This document shows, one piece after another, positions 12,544-25,474 of a stretch of 64,000 nt of DNA. A model generated the notes under the pieces. It did not search any database and was not told where the DNA came from. It worked only from the letters and a program-made list of their open reading frames with translations. The DNA comes from Arctopsyche grandis (lineage: Eukaryota; Arthropoda; Insecta; Trichoptera; Hydropsychidae): assembly GCF_051622035.1 (NCBI RefSeq), contig NC_135362.1, forward strand, positions 15,723,501 through 15,787,500, given 5' to 3'. Each line of letters begins with the position of its first letter. Position 1 is the first letter of the stretch. The position numbers were made by a program, and so were the translations under genes.

Positions 12544-13290
12544 CCAGTATGAGTGAATAATTTTGAACGACTCATCGTTCTTATTCACTTTTTTTTATTA
12601 TATATTCCAACAAAACAAAACCTTATTTAATAATATAGTGGAACAATTATTTCCATCAAATACAACAATGCAAAGATTTTTCTTCAACTTTCTCGAAAAT
12701 TGTTGATTTGTCGAATACGCTCCAATTGCCACCCCAGCAGTTTCTTGTTCAATCGAGAATTCTCAAATATACGTAATCATCGTTTATGTGCAACGCGAGC
12801 AAATTGCGCACGCAATTGAGCTAATTATTTAAGAGTGGGCTCGCACAACTATAGTGCGAACTAATTAAACACTTCTTGAATATAAAAGCATCGAACTGCA
12901 GAAACCGCTAAATTATTCCGTACGTGATACAGTAAGCGAATTAACGAAACCCTTTAAATAAAGTATCGAAATATTACACAACGGGATTGTTAACGTATCT
13001 TCCAAGTACATGGACAAATCGAAACAGACCGACTCTATCAAAGAAAGTGCAATAAAGCTGGCAATGACTCTCATGTGACCAATATAATTGCACAATTCAT
13101 GTGTTTGGATGCGTGCAGGCGGATCGTTCGATTCAATTTAACACGACTTGTTTATAGTATGGCAGGCAATAGTAACAATTTGTAATAGACCTAATCAAAT
13201 TATGAGACATCAGAGTCCAATGGTTGGGAATTGAAAGAAAACATCACCCTCGTTTGTTCAATTTACAATTACATTGCACTCGCGTACCTA
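12544..13290. other. Non-coding stretch
   Basis: No gene, RNA or bounded repeat could be supported here. Confidence 0.4.
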
Positions 13291-13783
13291 CTAAGGTTTC
13301 TGCCCGGGTCGACTCGGGACAGAAATTGACGGAAACTGAAACAATTTTTGATGTCTTGTATCCCGGGAATTCATATCTCGAATCCCGGGAAATATATTTC
13401 AATCAATACGTTATTTAAGTGGCTTAATAATGGCGAAAGTATGTATATCCTAAGATGAAACCATTATGAAGCGAGTATATCCTTCTTGTATTGACGAGTC
13501 CGCAATGGAAGAAACTATTTAAGTACTGATGAAGATGAGACAATTGTATGATTGACGATGAATAAAGCTATTTAAAAAAAAAAATTAATAAATAATTACA
13601 TTTTTTCCAGTTAATACATAGATATTTTGCTTATTTTTTCTAAATAAATAAATTTTATATTAATAAAAAATAAATTAAATTGAAAAAAAAACACATCCTT
13701 ATGTCCCGGGATCCTGGCAACGATCCTGAACTTTGTCCCCCTGTCCCGAGAATAGAAATAGTCTGGGAAATCAGAAGCCCTAG
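13291..13783. mobile_element. 493-bp DNA-transposon remnant, CCCGGGAATTC family
   Basis: The ends CTAAGGTTTCTG (13291-13302) and, inverted, CTAGGGCTTCTG (13772-13783) form a short terminal inverted repeat. The interior carries CCCGGGAATTC and TCGAATCCCGGGAA blocks plus a weakly coding segment. The same blocks recur in order at about 20,800-22,196. No intact transposase remains. A hAT relationship is possible but unproven. Confidence 0.5.
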
Positions 13784-16700
13784 TATCGACTGAAGATTTG
13801 ACTAGACAGATAATTGGATGACTCGATATCGTTTATCGGATTGAAGCTCTTTTTTACATACCTCCTTTATTTTCACTGTAATCATGTAGTTTAGTAAATG
13901 TACTATTCATTTACACAATGGAAGGTTGGAAGTTGAGATAAGTCACTCTTAATTAATTTAATCGGGTCACAATTAAATATGCACATACACACACACATAA
14001 ATATGTTATCTTTATAAGAAAAAAATCAAGCTTAAAAGTCATGTGACAAAAACAATATAAATGTAAATATACGGGTACGAATTCTAAAAAAACGATTTGT
14101 CAAAAAATTAGCATTAGTTGATTAAACTCTTCAATGAACGTTGATTTATCAATATTATATATTGTCATACAAAAATATCAAAAAATAATTCCGATAAAAT
14201 TGTTAAACAACAAAGGTTGCGATTATTATTGAGAAAACGTCACTTTCACTGATTAGCACACCCATACACATACACACAATTCTAGTTTATAATATGTACG
14301 TGCATGTTCCTTTTAATAAACTGCATAAACACTCGACTGTAATAAGTATGTACGTATGTAGTATATACATATGTATGCGTTAGGGCCGGATAACGTCAGT
14401 TTCCCGACTGGTTAATTCACTTCTGCCACTTTTCCAGTTTGTCTCAATTGATTCCAATCGACCACAGCGAATCTCCACTTTATTGTAAAGTACTAGAACT
14501 CAATTTGATCCTCGTTTGTCTTGAAATGACGATTCCACGATACCTCGACGATTATTTCAACTGGATTACCAAAAATGCTAGCGGATGGTGAAAGATGGCA
14601 GCCAACGTCGCGTGCACCAACTATTTAACCTTTTACTACATACATATGTACATACATACATATATACAATAATGCACAGATGTATTTCTAAAATTTCTGC
14701 TTTGTTTTTATGCATTGTTGATGCTTAAATCAAGCGGGAACGTGGAAAAAAAGTATTCCAACGGATGGTAGAAAAAGTAGATAAAATATTATAAGAAGCA
14801 TTGAAGAAGTTTAGCAGTGGGTGGCGAAATGAGGATAATGACTATATTATCATAACCTTTCTTGAATTAAAATTAGAGAAATATTAATAACACAAAAATA
14901 CACGAAAATTGTAAGTATATCAACAAAATATAGCATTGATAAAAATGAGATTAACTTAATCAAATCTCGATATTCCAACAATGGTACATACATATGAATG
15001 GTACATACATAAAATATAATTTAAATATAAATACATACATATGTATGTTTATAGATTTACTACATTTATATCTTTATGGAATATAAAATGCTATCGAACT
15101 ATCCAGAATCGATCCTTTTCAGATTCAAACAACTCATGCATCATCATTAAATATACTACATGTGGATCCTCAGCCACTTTTTTTCGAAACACAGAACAAT
15201 AGGAATTTTTATGGAACAAAATATTCTAAAGCGTACTTCCTCATAATATATTCAAGAAAATGATTTTAATGGATTTACATAAATATTAATAGTATAGGAA
15301 TTAAAAGGCGCTTTTGTGCAGCCTTTAAGATAAAAGCGCTTGAATAGAAAATACGTAAAATATTTTACTGCCTAGAAGGTCAGCAGACAGTCCACTTACA
15401 AAAGTTGTATATCACAGACATAATATATGTATAATAAAATAAGTGGAGGGACCACACAGGCAGTATACTCGAGAAGTAGACATTAACGCACCATATAAAG
15501 GCCACAATTTCGCTTGTACATTTCGAGAACAAAGCTATTATAAATTACGCAAAAATTTTCATTCGCATACGTGAATGATAGATCGAGCATCGCTCTTAGC
15601 ACTTAACGAAGTGCGAATAATTGGAACAATTATGGTGTTTTAATGCCGAAATTGGCGACGATCGTTTCACAAGCTGTCAGACTGAGGTAATTTTCAGACA
15701 TTTTTAATGCGGTCGAAAATTAGCCCACGATGAAAATTCGAGACCACGGCGAACGATTACGAGAGACCGCGAAATAAAATGCCGAAATTGCGTATATTTA
15801 TTTCTATTATAATATGGACATAAGAAACGTCACGGTCGATCGAATCAAACTGCGTGAATTGGGGAAAAAAATAGTGGTCGAATTCGGGTCGCTTTTCAGC
15901 TCCATTTCGTATAATAAATGCTCGCCAATATCATTTCTAGTTTCTCAATTATTTATTTGAATTTTTTCACTTTCCTTCAAAACGAAAAACGTCTCAAAAG
16001 GTCCAAATTTACTTTATCATAGATAAACTTTCGTTTCTCACAGTACAATAGGTCTAATTTTTTTTGTCGTTACATTTCAAAAATCGCAATCAGGCATTTC
16101 AAAACGAAAGAAACAATCATATTCAGATAGTAAAACTAACACGCAACTACATATCTCTAGTTTATTATTGTAACGTATATTGAATCATAAATTATACATA
16201 TTAACCCAAATAGTGTGCTAAAATAGAAAGATAATATGATTCATTTAAATCATACGGAAAAGTCAGTAAGAATACGTATGTATGTACTATATGTAAGTAA
16301 AATACCACTTCCGTTGAACAAACGCGATTAAAACACTTGTCAAATCTTATTAATATTCATTGTAATAATGAGCACACTTTGAATACATTAAGAGTTGAAA
16401 AATAATCATGCATACGATCAAATACAAGCGCTTATGAAAAATGAAAAAACTTTCGATTGAAATTCTTAAAAAAAAATTACAATTCAAAGATGGTAATCGT
16501 AATTTTTTTGACAGAATCCTTCACTTACTAATTAGAGAACTGCTATTAAATTCCATCTACAATTATTGTGCGTTCTTCACTAATTGCCAAGAGTACGCAT
16601 TAAATAAACGATGTTTATCCGTAGCATTTACGCCACTGCAGTTAAGAAACAAAACCGTGTATTATTTAACACGAATTGAAATACTCATTAAAATGCAATA

Positions 16701-17264
16701 CCTAATCTTTACGCCATTCTATAAACGAACACTTCACCTATAATAAAATCAAATCATTACCTACGCTACCGATTACTTGAAAAACGGGAAAAAAACCGCA
16801 AACTACTGGCAGCACGTGTACTTTATAATGTTGACCTTATGTTAAAGAAATTCCTATGTAAATGGGCGTATTGTTTTAAATGGCATCGAACTAATTACTT
16901 TCTTCATTTAGTGCCGTATTAGGTATTGTCGATGTTTTACGAACGAAACCAGTTTCGAAACGGAAGATTTATTATTATTATAATGGGTACAAACAAATAA
17001 AGTACAATAATTCGAATGACTCATTCGAGCAATAATAATAATGTCACATTGACTCAACAAAGACACGATGATCGATTCAACCCTTCAGCGTCCGAACACC
17101 GACAAAAAGCTTATTAATGTATAAAAATAAAGATTTATTTTATGCCATATCGATATGACGGACATCAACGGCGGCAACGCAACGGTTCAAGAAGCAAAAA
17201 TTTGCGGTTAAAGTTTCTCTTCTTCGGCGTGACGTGGAGAAATCTGAAGAAACTCACTGCGATA
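13784..17264. other. Non-coding stretch
   Basis: AT-rich DNA with microsatellites. The block at about 15,480-15,900 is GC-richer and free of obvious repeats, so it could be regulatory. The 100-codon frame at 16,441-16,743 is AT-driven, with a lysine/leucine/isoleucine composition and no domain. Confidence 0.35.
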
Positions 17265-17764
17265 TTCAAATAATATAACTTTTTAATTCAAAACGGACAA
17301 CATTAGAATTCAAATCCACGGAGAAATGATGCAACGCAATATTAAGACGATAAAAACAATGGGTTTCATAAGGTCGCAGCGCGGAGAATATTTGATTTGT
17401 TGTGACCGAGTCGGCTATTGTTCGATTTCCGATTATGGTCACCGTGGCATTTAACTGACCGGTAAGTAAGTAGCTGGTGAGCACAATTGCCATTGTCGGT
17501 AGATGTCCTTATAACTCGGGTATCGTTAACCTCTGCTACACCAGAAACCGTTTAAATCTCGACTGCAAATTGAAAACTTGTCCGGCATAAATCAGGCGAA
17601 GAATAAAGAAAGGGGAAAATTTGCGCAGAAACGAAAAGAGGAAACGAGAGACAATTAAGTAAAGAACACCTTCGAAAGTAAATCATTTCCTGTCATTGTT
17701 GATAAACATTGCATGAGAATAATAAAGCACATTGCACAACTATTTAAATAAATATAATACACAC

Positions 17765-17823
17765 CTCAATGAGACGTTTTGCAAATATGTCCAAAATACA
17801 ACAGCATAGGAAGTTGTAGGTAT
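17765..17823 (-). other. Possible isolated 59-nt exon
   Basis: The minus strand reads a pyrimidine-rich AG acceptor, 59 nt open in two frames and a GTGTGT donor-like sequence. One frame gives TYNFLCCCILDIFAKRLIE. No partner exon was found, so this is only a candidate. Confidence 0.15.
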
Positions 17824-20160
17824 CTGAAATTGAAACAAAAAAAAACATGTCATTTAACATTTGAAAAATCAAGTATATTATATGTATAACTTAAAGGCCA
17901 TATTCTATGATAAATATCGTAACCCTAAATAACACAAAGGTCACTTGAACTATATATGTATATATGTACAAGAATGCCACAAAGAAAAAACAAATAATTC
18001 TATTGATTCACGCGCCGATTTTACAATACGCTAAGTTGACATTTTCCGGCGGACACTCTCAATCGATTTTCGCGAAAATTCGCACAAAAGCGGATGTTGC
18101 ATGTTCTTTTCGTTTTCGCATAATCGACAATTCGACTTTTTAATCATTTATTTATATCGGAGAACGATTCCGTGACGAGTAGATATTGTGTGTGTGTCAA
18201 GCGTTCTTGTTGTAAATTTTTATTACAGAGGAAACAATTTTCACATTCCGTGATTTAAGCGTGTTTGTGTTTATTTTATTTTATTTGTTTTTGTTTTGGA
18301 AAAACGATCGATTGCGACATCTCAGTCGATTGTTTACGATATGTCAGTGCGCTATATATGTACCTACATATACACATATACACAATCTTAAGGTTTAAAA
18401 ATACCGCATAAACTTCCGGAAGTGCTCACTCTCCCTTTCATGCAAAACAACGTACATAACTCCGATTACATTTTATAATACCTTTGTATTAAGATTTCGA
18501 TCTATGTAAATTTTACATAATTGACCAACGATAGTAGCAAGCGTTGAAACATTTATACAATAATAATAAATACTGCATAAATTTGAATACATAATCACTT
18601 GATTCCCCGATCAATGCCAAAATATGGCCGATCGGAATTATTAACTTTCATTTAAAATCATTTTTGCGTAAACATTAGAATGAATTATCGAGTGTTCAAC
18701 GACAAATGCATCGCGATTATAATTCATAAATTAGCCTAGATAGTGTTAGTCCACATTTGGGTATGTATTTTTACCTTTCCGCTCTGATTTCCGAACAAAC
18801 GGAACGTGGAGCGAGATGCGAACAACGAACTTCACATTATATGAAAACATTTCAACGATTCAGCACATCCGTTTAAGAAACTATAGATTCGAATCGAATT
18901 TTTTTAATTAAAAATCATATAAAACACCAAACTCAGCGAACACAATTTCAATCGCAATGGGACGACGTAGAACGAGCCCACTTTGCAAATTACTCAAAGA
19001 AAAAAAAATCAAAACACGCTATATTATACTCAATATAATTTTCATAAATGTTTTCAATAGAGATGTTGCGTGCATCATCGATAAAAATCTCGAATCAAAA
19101 ATTTTCATACGAACACCTGAGAGTGTGCACATTTACGTCAGACGATTCATTGTGTAAGTGCACTTTCAGAAACGCACGAAAAATGCATCTGAAGGCATTC
19201 ATTCGTTCTTCGCGCTCAATTTCCTCGCACGTTTCTTGTATCGAATCTGCACGCGAATCGCTCACATCATTGACGATAGATACACACATAGATGGGTATT
19301 TAACATTGAGGAATTCGTTTAGAAATTCGAAGCATGTGTTGCATTGGCTCTACGATGCATAACGATTACAAACACACACACACACACACACAAAACTAAT
19401 AATATATATTAATTTAACTCGAGCGTACGAAGCGAACCGATCAATACTAGCATTATACTAATGTCTACGTGTCTGTCTGGTTTTGCTAATTAATTACTTA
19501 CGTTAAAAATCGGCACTTTATTTTTTTGTCTGAATCTACCTACTTACATTAAGAGGATCAAGGATACATCGATTAATACATATATGTTTTGAATCTAAAT
19601 AAACGGTGAAAGTGATATGTGTCAATCAATGAATCAAAACAAATTCCAGTAGTGTATAATGAGTGCTCGATCTTAATTGAGACATACCTACGTATTGATA
19701 AATGATATCTATTAAATTCGTGGAAAAAATATACGTCACCGTATGATATCAAATAATGATATTCAAAAAAATATTTTTTAGATTTTTAAGATTACATACT
19801 TTGTATGCATTCATACATTTTTTCATACATAATCGATATTCAAATCGAATCAAAGATTCATTGTGTTGAAATTGTATTGTTTTATTATAACTTTTTATCA
19901 ATTTCACAATATTTCAGTCTAAAACACAACATAATCTAAACTATTTTTACTTCTCGTTGTAATAATAATGAATTACATATGTACATATGTAATCCGAGTT
20001 TCTAAGGGCTCCATATGTATGTATTCTGAATTTATCATTGTTTGCTTTATGACCAAATTAGCCTAAAAAATATACACAACATCCCAATTACCTCCCCATC
20101 CTGAATTAACACCATCTACTCCCCCCCTCTCTATGAAATAAAAAGCTATAAAATAAAATA
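17824..20160. other. Non-coding stretch
   Basis: No gene is recognised. A 12-bp palindrome TTTTCGCGAAAA (18067-18078) resembles an E2F-type core, and a (CA)n run lies at about 19,371-19,392. Overlapping open frames at 18,957-19,362 show no domain. Confidence 0.35.
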
Positions 20161-20171
20161 AACCATATTTA

Positions 20172-20273
20172 TGACGTCATAGGGTCGCCAATAAAAGCGA
20201 CTGGGGTCTTTTTTTTGGCGGGAAAAGTGATGGTATTGGCAAAGCATGCAGACGAACGGAGTTGCTAGGCAAC
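20172..20273. promoter_or_regulatory. CRE + CCAAT + RFX X-box cluster
   Basis: A perfect CRE palindrome TGACGTCA (20172-20179), a CCAAT box (20188-20192), an inverted CCAAT (20235-20239) and GTTGCTAGGCAAC (20261-20273) fall within about 100 bp. The last is an imperfectly palindromic X-box matching the RFX consensus (RYYNYY N RRNRAC). The following 130 bp is purine-rich, with an E-box CAGCTG near 20,345. X-boxes are typical of ciliary-gene promoters. No adjacent coding exon was identified, so the target is unknown. Confidence 0.45.
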
Positions 20274-20801
20274 GGGGGGGTGGAGAAGAGGAGGTAAATG
20301 AGGAGGAAAGAGAGGGGAGGTTCACTTTCGCCAGACTGCACGCCCAGCTGATTGTGCAGTACTATATTTTCAGCATTTACGAAGGTCAAGACCCGCTTTA
20401 TGGTTGAAAACTTCCCCTCACACTACAATTCCAAAAACAGTCTACTATTAGGAAGTGTACGGGAAAATTCGAATAAGGTTCTATGTATGTAAGTATGTAT
20501 ATTGCCAGACCAGACGACATTGATCTCGAATGCATACATACATACACACATATATACGTATTTAGTATGCGTCAGGCTTAATTTTTTTTGCGCAAATGCA
20601 AAATTTGTGTGCGGTTCTTATCGCATACTTTTAAATTTGCGAGGCTTAGAGCGTAATTTGTTACGTACGTACAATTACAAACATGCTTAATGCGCTTTTG
20701 TATTCTAAACACGTGTACGCGCCACAATTTTACAATTTATTTACAGTTGGCCACATTGTGGCCTCAATACAAACTACGAGATTCGTTAAACCAGCGTTCG
20801 T

Positions 20802-22196
20802 CAGGATTGCTGATAAACGCCGATGACACCCGATTTTTGATTTTTGACCGGACACATCTTCGATGTCCCGTGTCTTGGGAATTCTTTTCTCGAATCCCGG
20901 GAAGAATATTTCAATCAAAACGCTGTTTAAATATTATAATAAAGGCGAATGTACTTATATCCTTCGATGAAACTGTATTATGAAGTGAGTGTATCCTTCT
21001 TGTTTTGACGATTCTAGTATTGAAGAAAGCTTTTTCGATTCTGATGAAGATAGGATAACTGTTTGTTTGGTGAAAAATGAAGAATTAAATAAGGAGTTAT
21101 CAAAGACAAATCTACAAAAAAGCGTAAATAAAGATAGTCTCGACTTCAAAAAAAGAAATGAAAATACAAGACAGAAGACAGGAGAAAAAGCAGATAATTA
21201 AAAAAAATTCGTTGTGTTAGAAAAAGCAGATAATTAAAAATAGTCTGTATGTACATATAAAACCGACGTCGATCAAAATTGAAAGATTTTTTTTCCTATG
21301 CTGGATATACATATTTGCACTAAATCCAGAAATATGCGTTCGGATTCTCATTAATATATTTTAGTATTCTTGAGAAGCTATTTCAAATAAATTTACTTAT
21401 ATAATTACATTTTTCCAGTTAATAAATACTTTTATTTTTATTTCTTTTAATATTTTGTAAATAAATAAATTTTGAGATAATATTTTTAGCACGGCTGTAA
21501 AATAAATTATACGACAAATGTCAAAACGACATTTAATGTCAAATTAACATATCTATATGTAAAATAGCTCGCACGACAGAATCGGCGTTTGCCCGGCAAA
21601 TCAAACGTCACGTGGGTTGCCAGTAACAAAAATAAATTTTGTCGTTTCTGTGAAATTATAACCAGTTACATTTTCACTGGCCTCTATCAGTGAAATTATA
21701 ATTTTTGACAGTTGGATAATAGCGCGTCGCCCCGCTCCTGTCCATTCCCACTGTCCTCATGGTATGTACATACATCGTAATATCCATTCAACCCATTGTA
21801 ATATCTTAACAGCCAACACTTATTTATTTAAGGGTTAAGTTAGTGTTGGCCCTATTCATTTAAGATTAGGTTTGGTATATATTTTTGTTACTGGCAACCC
21901 ATTTGACGTTTGATTTGCCGGGCGAACACCGAATCCGTCGTGTGAGCTATTTTAAAGAGGGGCACTCTTTTTATTTGCACGGCGAAATGTTTTAGAGATG
22001 GGTATTCGCATATAATGTCATGATAAATACCTAATTTGTCTGGAAATAGGGCTATTTTGCCGGGCCGATAAATGGTACCCATAAATTTTATATAATAACA
22101 TTAAAAAATAAATTAAATTGAAAAAAACAAATTTTACATCATTACGATCCCGAGCTCCCTCCCATTTCCCGGAATCAAAAATGTCAAGGAAACCCC
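20802..22196. mobile_element. DNA-transposon remnant, CCCGGGAATTC family, interrupted
   Basis: This is a second copy of the 13.3-kb repeat. It has GGGAATTC, TCGAATCCCGGGAA, the ATTTCAATCAA-like block, the TATCCTTCTTG block and the final TAAATTAAATTG block in the same order. It is split by a 607-bp insertion (21474-22080). The open frame 20,989-21,201 (SFFDSDEDR-rich, acidic then lysine-rich) may be a decayed piece of its coding region. Confidence 0.5.
21474..22080. mobile_element. 607-bp inverted-repeat element with 9-bp target duplication
   Basis: ATAAATTTT flanks it exactly at 21465-21473 and 22081-22089. Inside, arms of about 72 bp at 21562-21633 and 21881-21955 are inverted copies sharing CCCGGCAAATCAAACGTC and GGTTGCCAGTAACAA. 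The outer ends are weakly inverted (CGGC..AAAATA blocks). It has no coding capacity. The 9-bp duplication fits Mutator-like or other 9-bp-target elements. Confidence 0.65.
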
Positions 22197-22599
22197 AATA
22201 CTCATAAAGCCTAAATTCATCTTTCGTATCGGCGAAGCTTACATAGATTCACTCATTGTTCGGTAGAAAATTCAAGTTCGGTGGAATATTTTTACATTGA
22301 GCTACACAAATTATTATAAACCATTGTTCTGCCCGTTGATATTTCAACTCGTGATTTTGGAAAGACGTTGGAACACACCAGAGTCTATTGTCGCTAACGG
22401 CTTCAGCATAGCCCTTTCGGTCACTTCCCATCGCTCATCGCGCATCACCTCCTTACTCCCCCCCCCCCCCCCCCCACGCTGCCTCCTTATTCCATCTCAC
22501 GGCACACACAAGTGTGTGTCTTCGTTGATTCGGTGACTTTCGGTTCAAATATCTGGCACTCGAAAATTCCACCCACCGAGAGTTGACCACGCAACTTAT
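22197..22599. other. Non-coding stretch with poly-C
   Basis: The stretch contains a C tract at about 22,459-22,475. No gene is supported. Confidence 0.4.
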
Positions 22600-22603
22600 C
22601 ACA

Positions 22604-22850
22604 CTAGCGAGAATATTCCATAGTCGCGATTTTTGAGGTAACGATTGTTGTGTTCGAGATCGCCACGTGCGAAATATTTCCATACGCTGCCCAACCGTCC
22701 GAAATTATATGCGAACCTGGCAGTATATGTCGGAGTATTTCATTTGGTAAAAGTCGAGTTAATTCAGGGCAGGGCAATACTATTGGCATCGCAAAGAGTA
22801 GCCAAACACAGGAAGGAGCGACCTAGCGGTCTCCGCCCTGTCGAGAATTC
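22604..22850 (-). pseudogene. Merlin / ISXO2-like transposase fragment
   Basis: On the minus strand a frame starting with GGDR, with one in-frame stop just after it, continues through LTRLLPNEILRHILPGSHI to ISDGWAAYGNI. This matches the DDE-type ISXO2-like (IS1595/Merlin) transposase segment around its second catalytic Asp (pattern I.pGt.I.SD.w.aY..l). The first Asp, the final acidic residue and the element ends are missing. A local inverted repeat (GTAAAAGTCG...) spans 22,746-22,860. The early stop and truncation make it non-functional. Confidence 0.6.
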
Positions 22851-22861
22851 CGACTTTTACC

Positions 22862-23798
22862 TAAGCGTGTATATGTATGTACATACATTATGTTGTCAGA
22901 TAATCTCATAGCACAATAATATGAATCCGCCCTCAAAGATAGCAATAGCGTCCTATAGTTTTCTTACATTGTGAAAAATATATGCCTATAGTTCCACCTG
23001 AAAATTTTGACACAATGCGCATTTCATATAATATATACATAAGTATAGGTCACTGATCTGTCATAAGTGTAGGTACATACATAAGTATAGGTCACTGATC
23101 TGTCATCTATGCAAACAGGAAAAAAATAGAGTTTTATTTGGAGCTCACACATAGGCGGATCAAAGGGGAGTGCCATCCCCCCCCCCCCCCGTCATTGGAC
23201 CAGTTGAATTTCATATACATATAATACATACGTATGCTTTAGTTTTTCACAAGTTTCCGAAAGACTTGAAATTCAGCCACAATCATATTTGAAGAAAATT
23301 TCTACAGTAACACGATGCTTCAGATTTAATTTTTATGAAATATACAAAATGTCTTCCTATTAATATCAATTATCAAATAAAACATGACAAAAACTGAATG
23401 CCGCCAAATCAAACCTCATCCTATTTTACTTGAATCTGAATTTAGAAAAATTTTGTATATGCATCGTGACTTCGATGGGTTTTTTCCACATTTCACCATT
23501 TATTATCGACTTTCGCCGTTTTGATACTTTCAAACTTGAACCTTCTACAAATCCAACGAAATCCCAAGACATTTGTCAACGCCCTCCCACCTTCCCCTAA
23601 GTTCAATTCCACGTCTGATCCTCGACGAAATTGGATAAGTTCCCGCAGATAAAGTGCAACTTCCGTGTAATAACCGCTTGGGGGTTAAACATACCCCACA
23701 CAGCATCCGGTTGAAATTTAACCACACTGCACTTCGTCACACACAACGTACATATGTATGTCTATCTGTCGACAGCCGCGTAAACTTGCGCGTGCGCA

Positions 23799-23800
<2 letters not shown>
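22862..23800. other. Non-coding stretch
   Basis: A GGCGGATCAAAGGGG block followed by a C tract (about 23,153-23,192) resembles a single transposon end. A 45-bp duplicated segment (GTATAGGTCACTGATCTGTCAT) occurs at about 23,042-23,065 and 23,085-23,106. No gene was found. Confidence 0.4.

Positions 23801-23893
<93 letters not shown>
23801..23893. repeat. (TA)n microsatellite, about 46 units
   Basis: An uninterrupted AT dinucleotide run. Open frames reading as alternating Ile-Tyr across it are artefacts. Confidence 0.95.
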
Positions 23894-23897
<4 letters not shown>

Positions 23898-25470
23898 AAT
23901 AATTCAGAAAAAAAGAAAAAAAAACAGTCAACAGTCCGTTACGACGTTTTAACAGGACTCGCGACCTCTTTGCAACGCAATACCGTTAAAAGCGTATTGT
24001 GCGGTCTTTGTTGCCATCAAAAACGCATAATCAGATAAACGAAGATACAGATGACATCGTAAAAAATAATATTACCGGAAATAGAAGCCTCCGAGGCGCG
24101 AGGCGCGATGATATGTGTTGTTATCTCAAATAAAAACATCTAAATTACCACGAGGAATGCATGCGCATGTTTATGTGCATTATGTATATTTTATTACTAT
24201 AATGTTTTCCGGAATAGTATTAAAATGGTATACATACATACATACAACGAAGGTATGAAAATTAAAATTTGCGAGAAAATTAACAAATGTAAACATAATA
24301 TTATCATATATCTATAATATTAAATGCGGAACCTCAATTCATGTTTTCAAAACTTTGTACACGATATACATAAATACGTATATACATATGTAAAGAATCC
24401 TTAATTATTAATTCAAATTATATTTAAATGTATAAAAAGTACGATTATTAAAGAGTCGGAAACTTTTTGAGATTTTAAATTTCGACCAAAATTTAAATAA
24501 AAAGAGGCGATTAACGAAAGGGGTGAAATTTTGAAACCGCAATACCGTGCGATGATGAAGCCATAATGAAATTTACTTAGGATCATGTTCAACGATATTT
24601 CAGTTTACTTAGGTCAAATGACACAAATATTATGGTAGCATATTGAATAAAATATAATATAAAATCACATCATCATTAAACGGTAAGCCAACACTGAATC
24701 TAAGACGATTACTCAGTACTAAAACCAACAAAGACAATGATTGATTGCAATTCCCTAGCATTTCCATTCAACAGTTAGACTTCGAAGCATATTCAGGATA
24801 ATTCTAAACAATAAGCATTACAAAGACAAATTGTCTAAACGCGCTTTGACCCCTCCTTGTTCGCACCGACTCCTGAAAGCCGGAATTGTGCGTTGACAGG
24901 GCAAATAGACAAATGTTTACCCTGTTTTCCCGGCATATTGTGTTTCGGAATACGTTATGAAGTGAAGTTTTCCCATAGAGCGGTCATCAATCTCCCCTCT
25001 CGGTAACAGCCCACCCCTTTGCCGACATTAATATTTAAGAAGGTTCTGCAGCAGATCTATAAATTCAGCCGCAGAGGGGGTCGCCGAACTGCTGCATTGC
25101 GAAAATGCAGCCTCAAATACAGACGCCTAATACATACTTCCTAGATATAGTACAGTCACACTCTGCGGCATAACGTAACGAGTCTATTCTACCCTATCGG
25201 AAAAGCGATAGAGCCTTTCTTTGTTGAAGTTGTGCTCATTCATCTTACGGGGTGTATGAAATCTATTCAATTTTGCCTGGCGTAACTTTTTTGCTACTAC
25301 ATAGTTTGTACAGCATAACGAGGGTTGAATCTGGTTTTAAGTAATTTATCAATAAACAGCTATGTCATCGTATATATTAATCTAAAGCAGGAGATGAATT
25401 CGCAAAGTTCAAAAGAATTCGAAGCCACAAAGCGTTAGATTTATATAAGGTAGTTAGATTTCATGCAAGT
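23894..25470. other. Non-coding stretch
   Basis: No gene or bounded repeat was seen. A GC-richer patch lies at about 24,840-25,200, with a small CTATCG..CGATAG hairpin near 25,194-25,211. Confidence 0.35.
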
Positions 25471-25474
25471 CAAA

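Noticed and set aside
16441-16743. 100-codon open frame
   Set aside because: AT-driven Leu/Lys/Ile/Asn composition without a domain or regulatory context.
23654-23952. Three open frames with long Ile-Tyr repeats
   Set aside because: They are translations of the (TA)n microsatellite at 23,801-23,893, open in every frame by construction.
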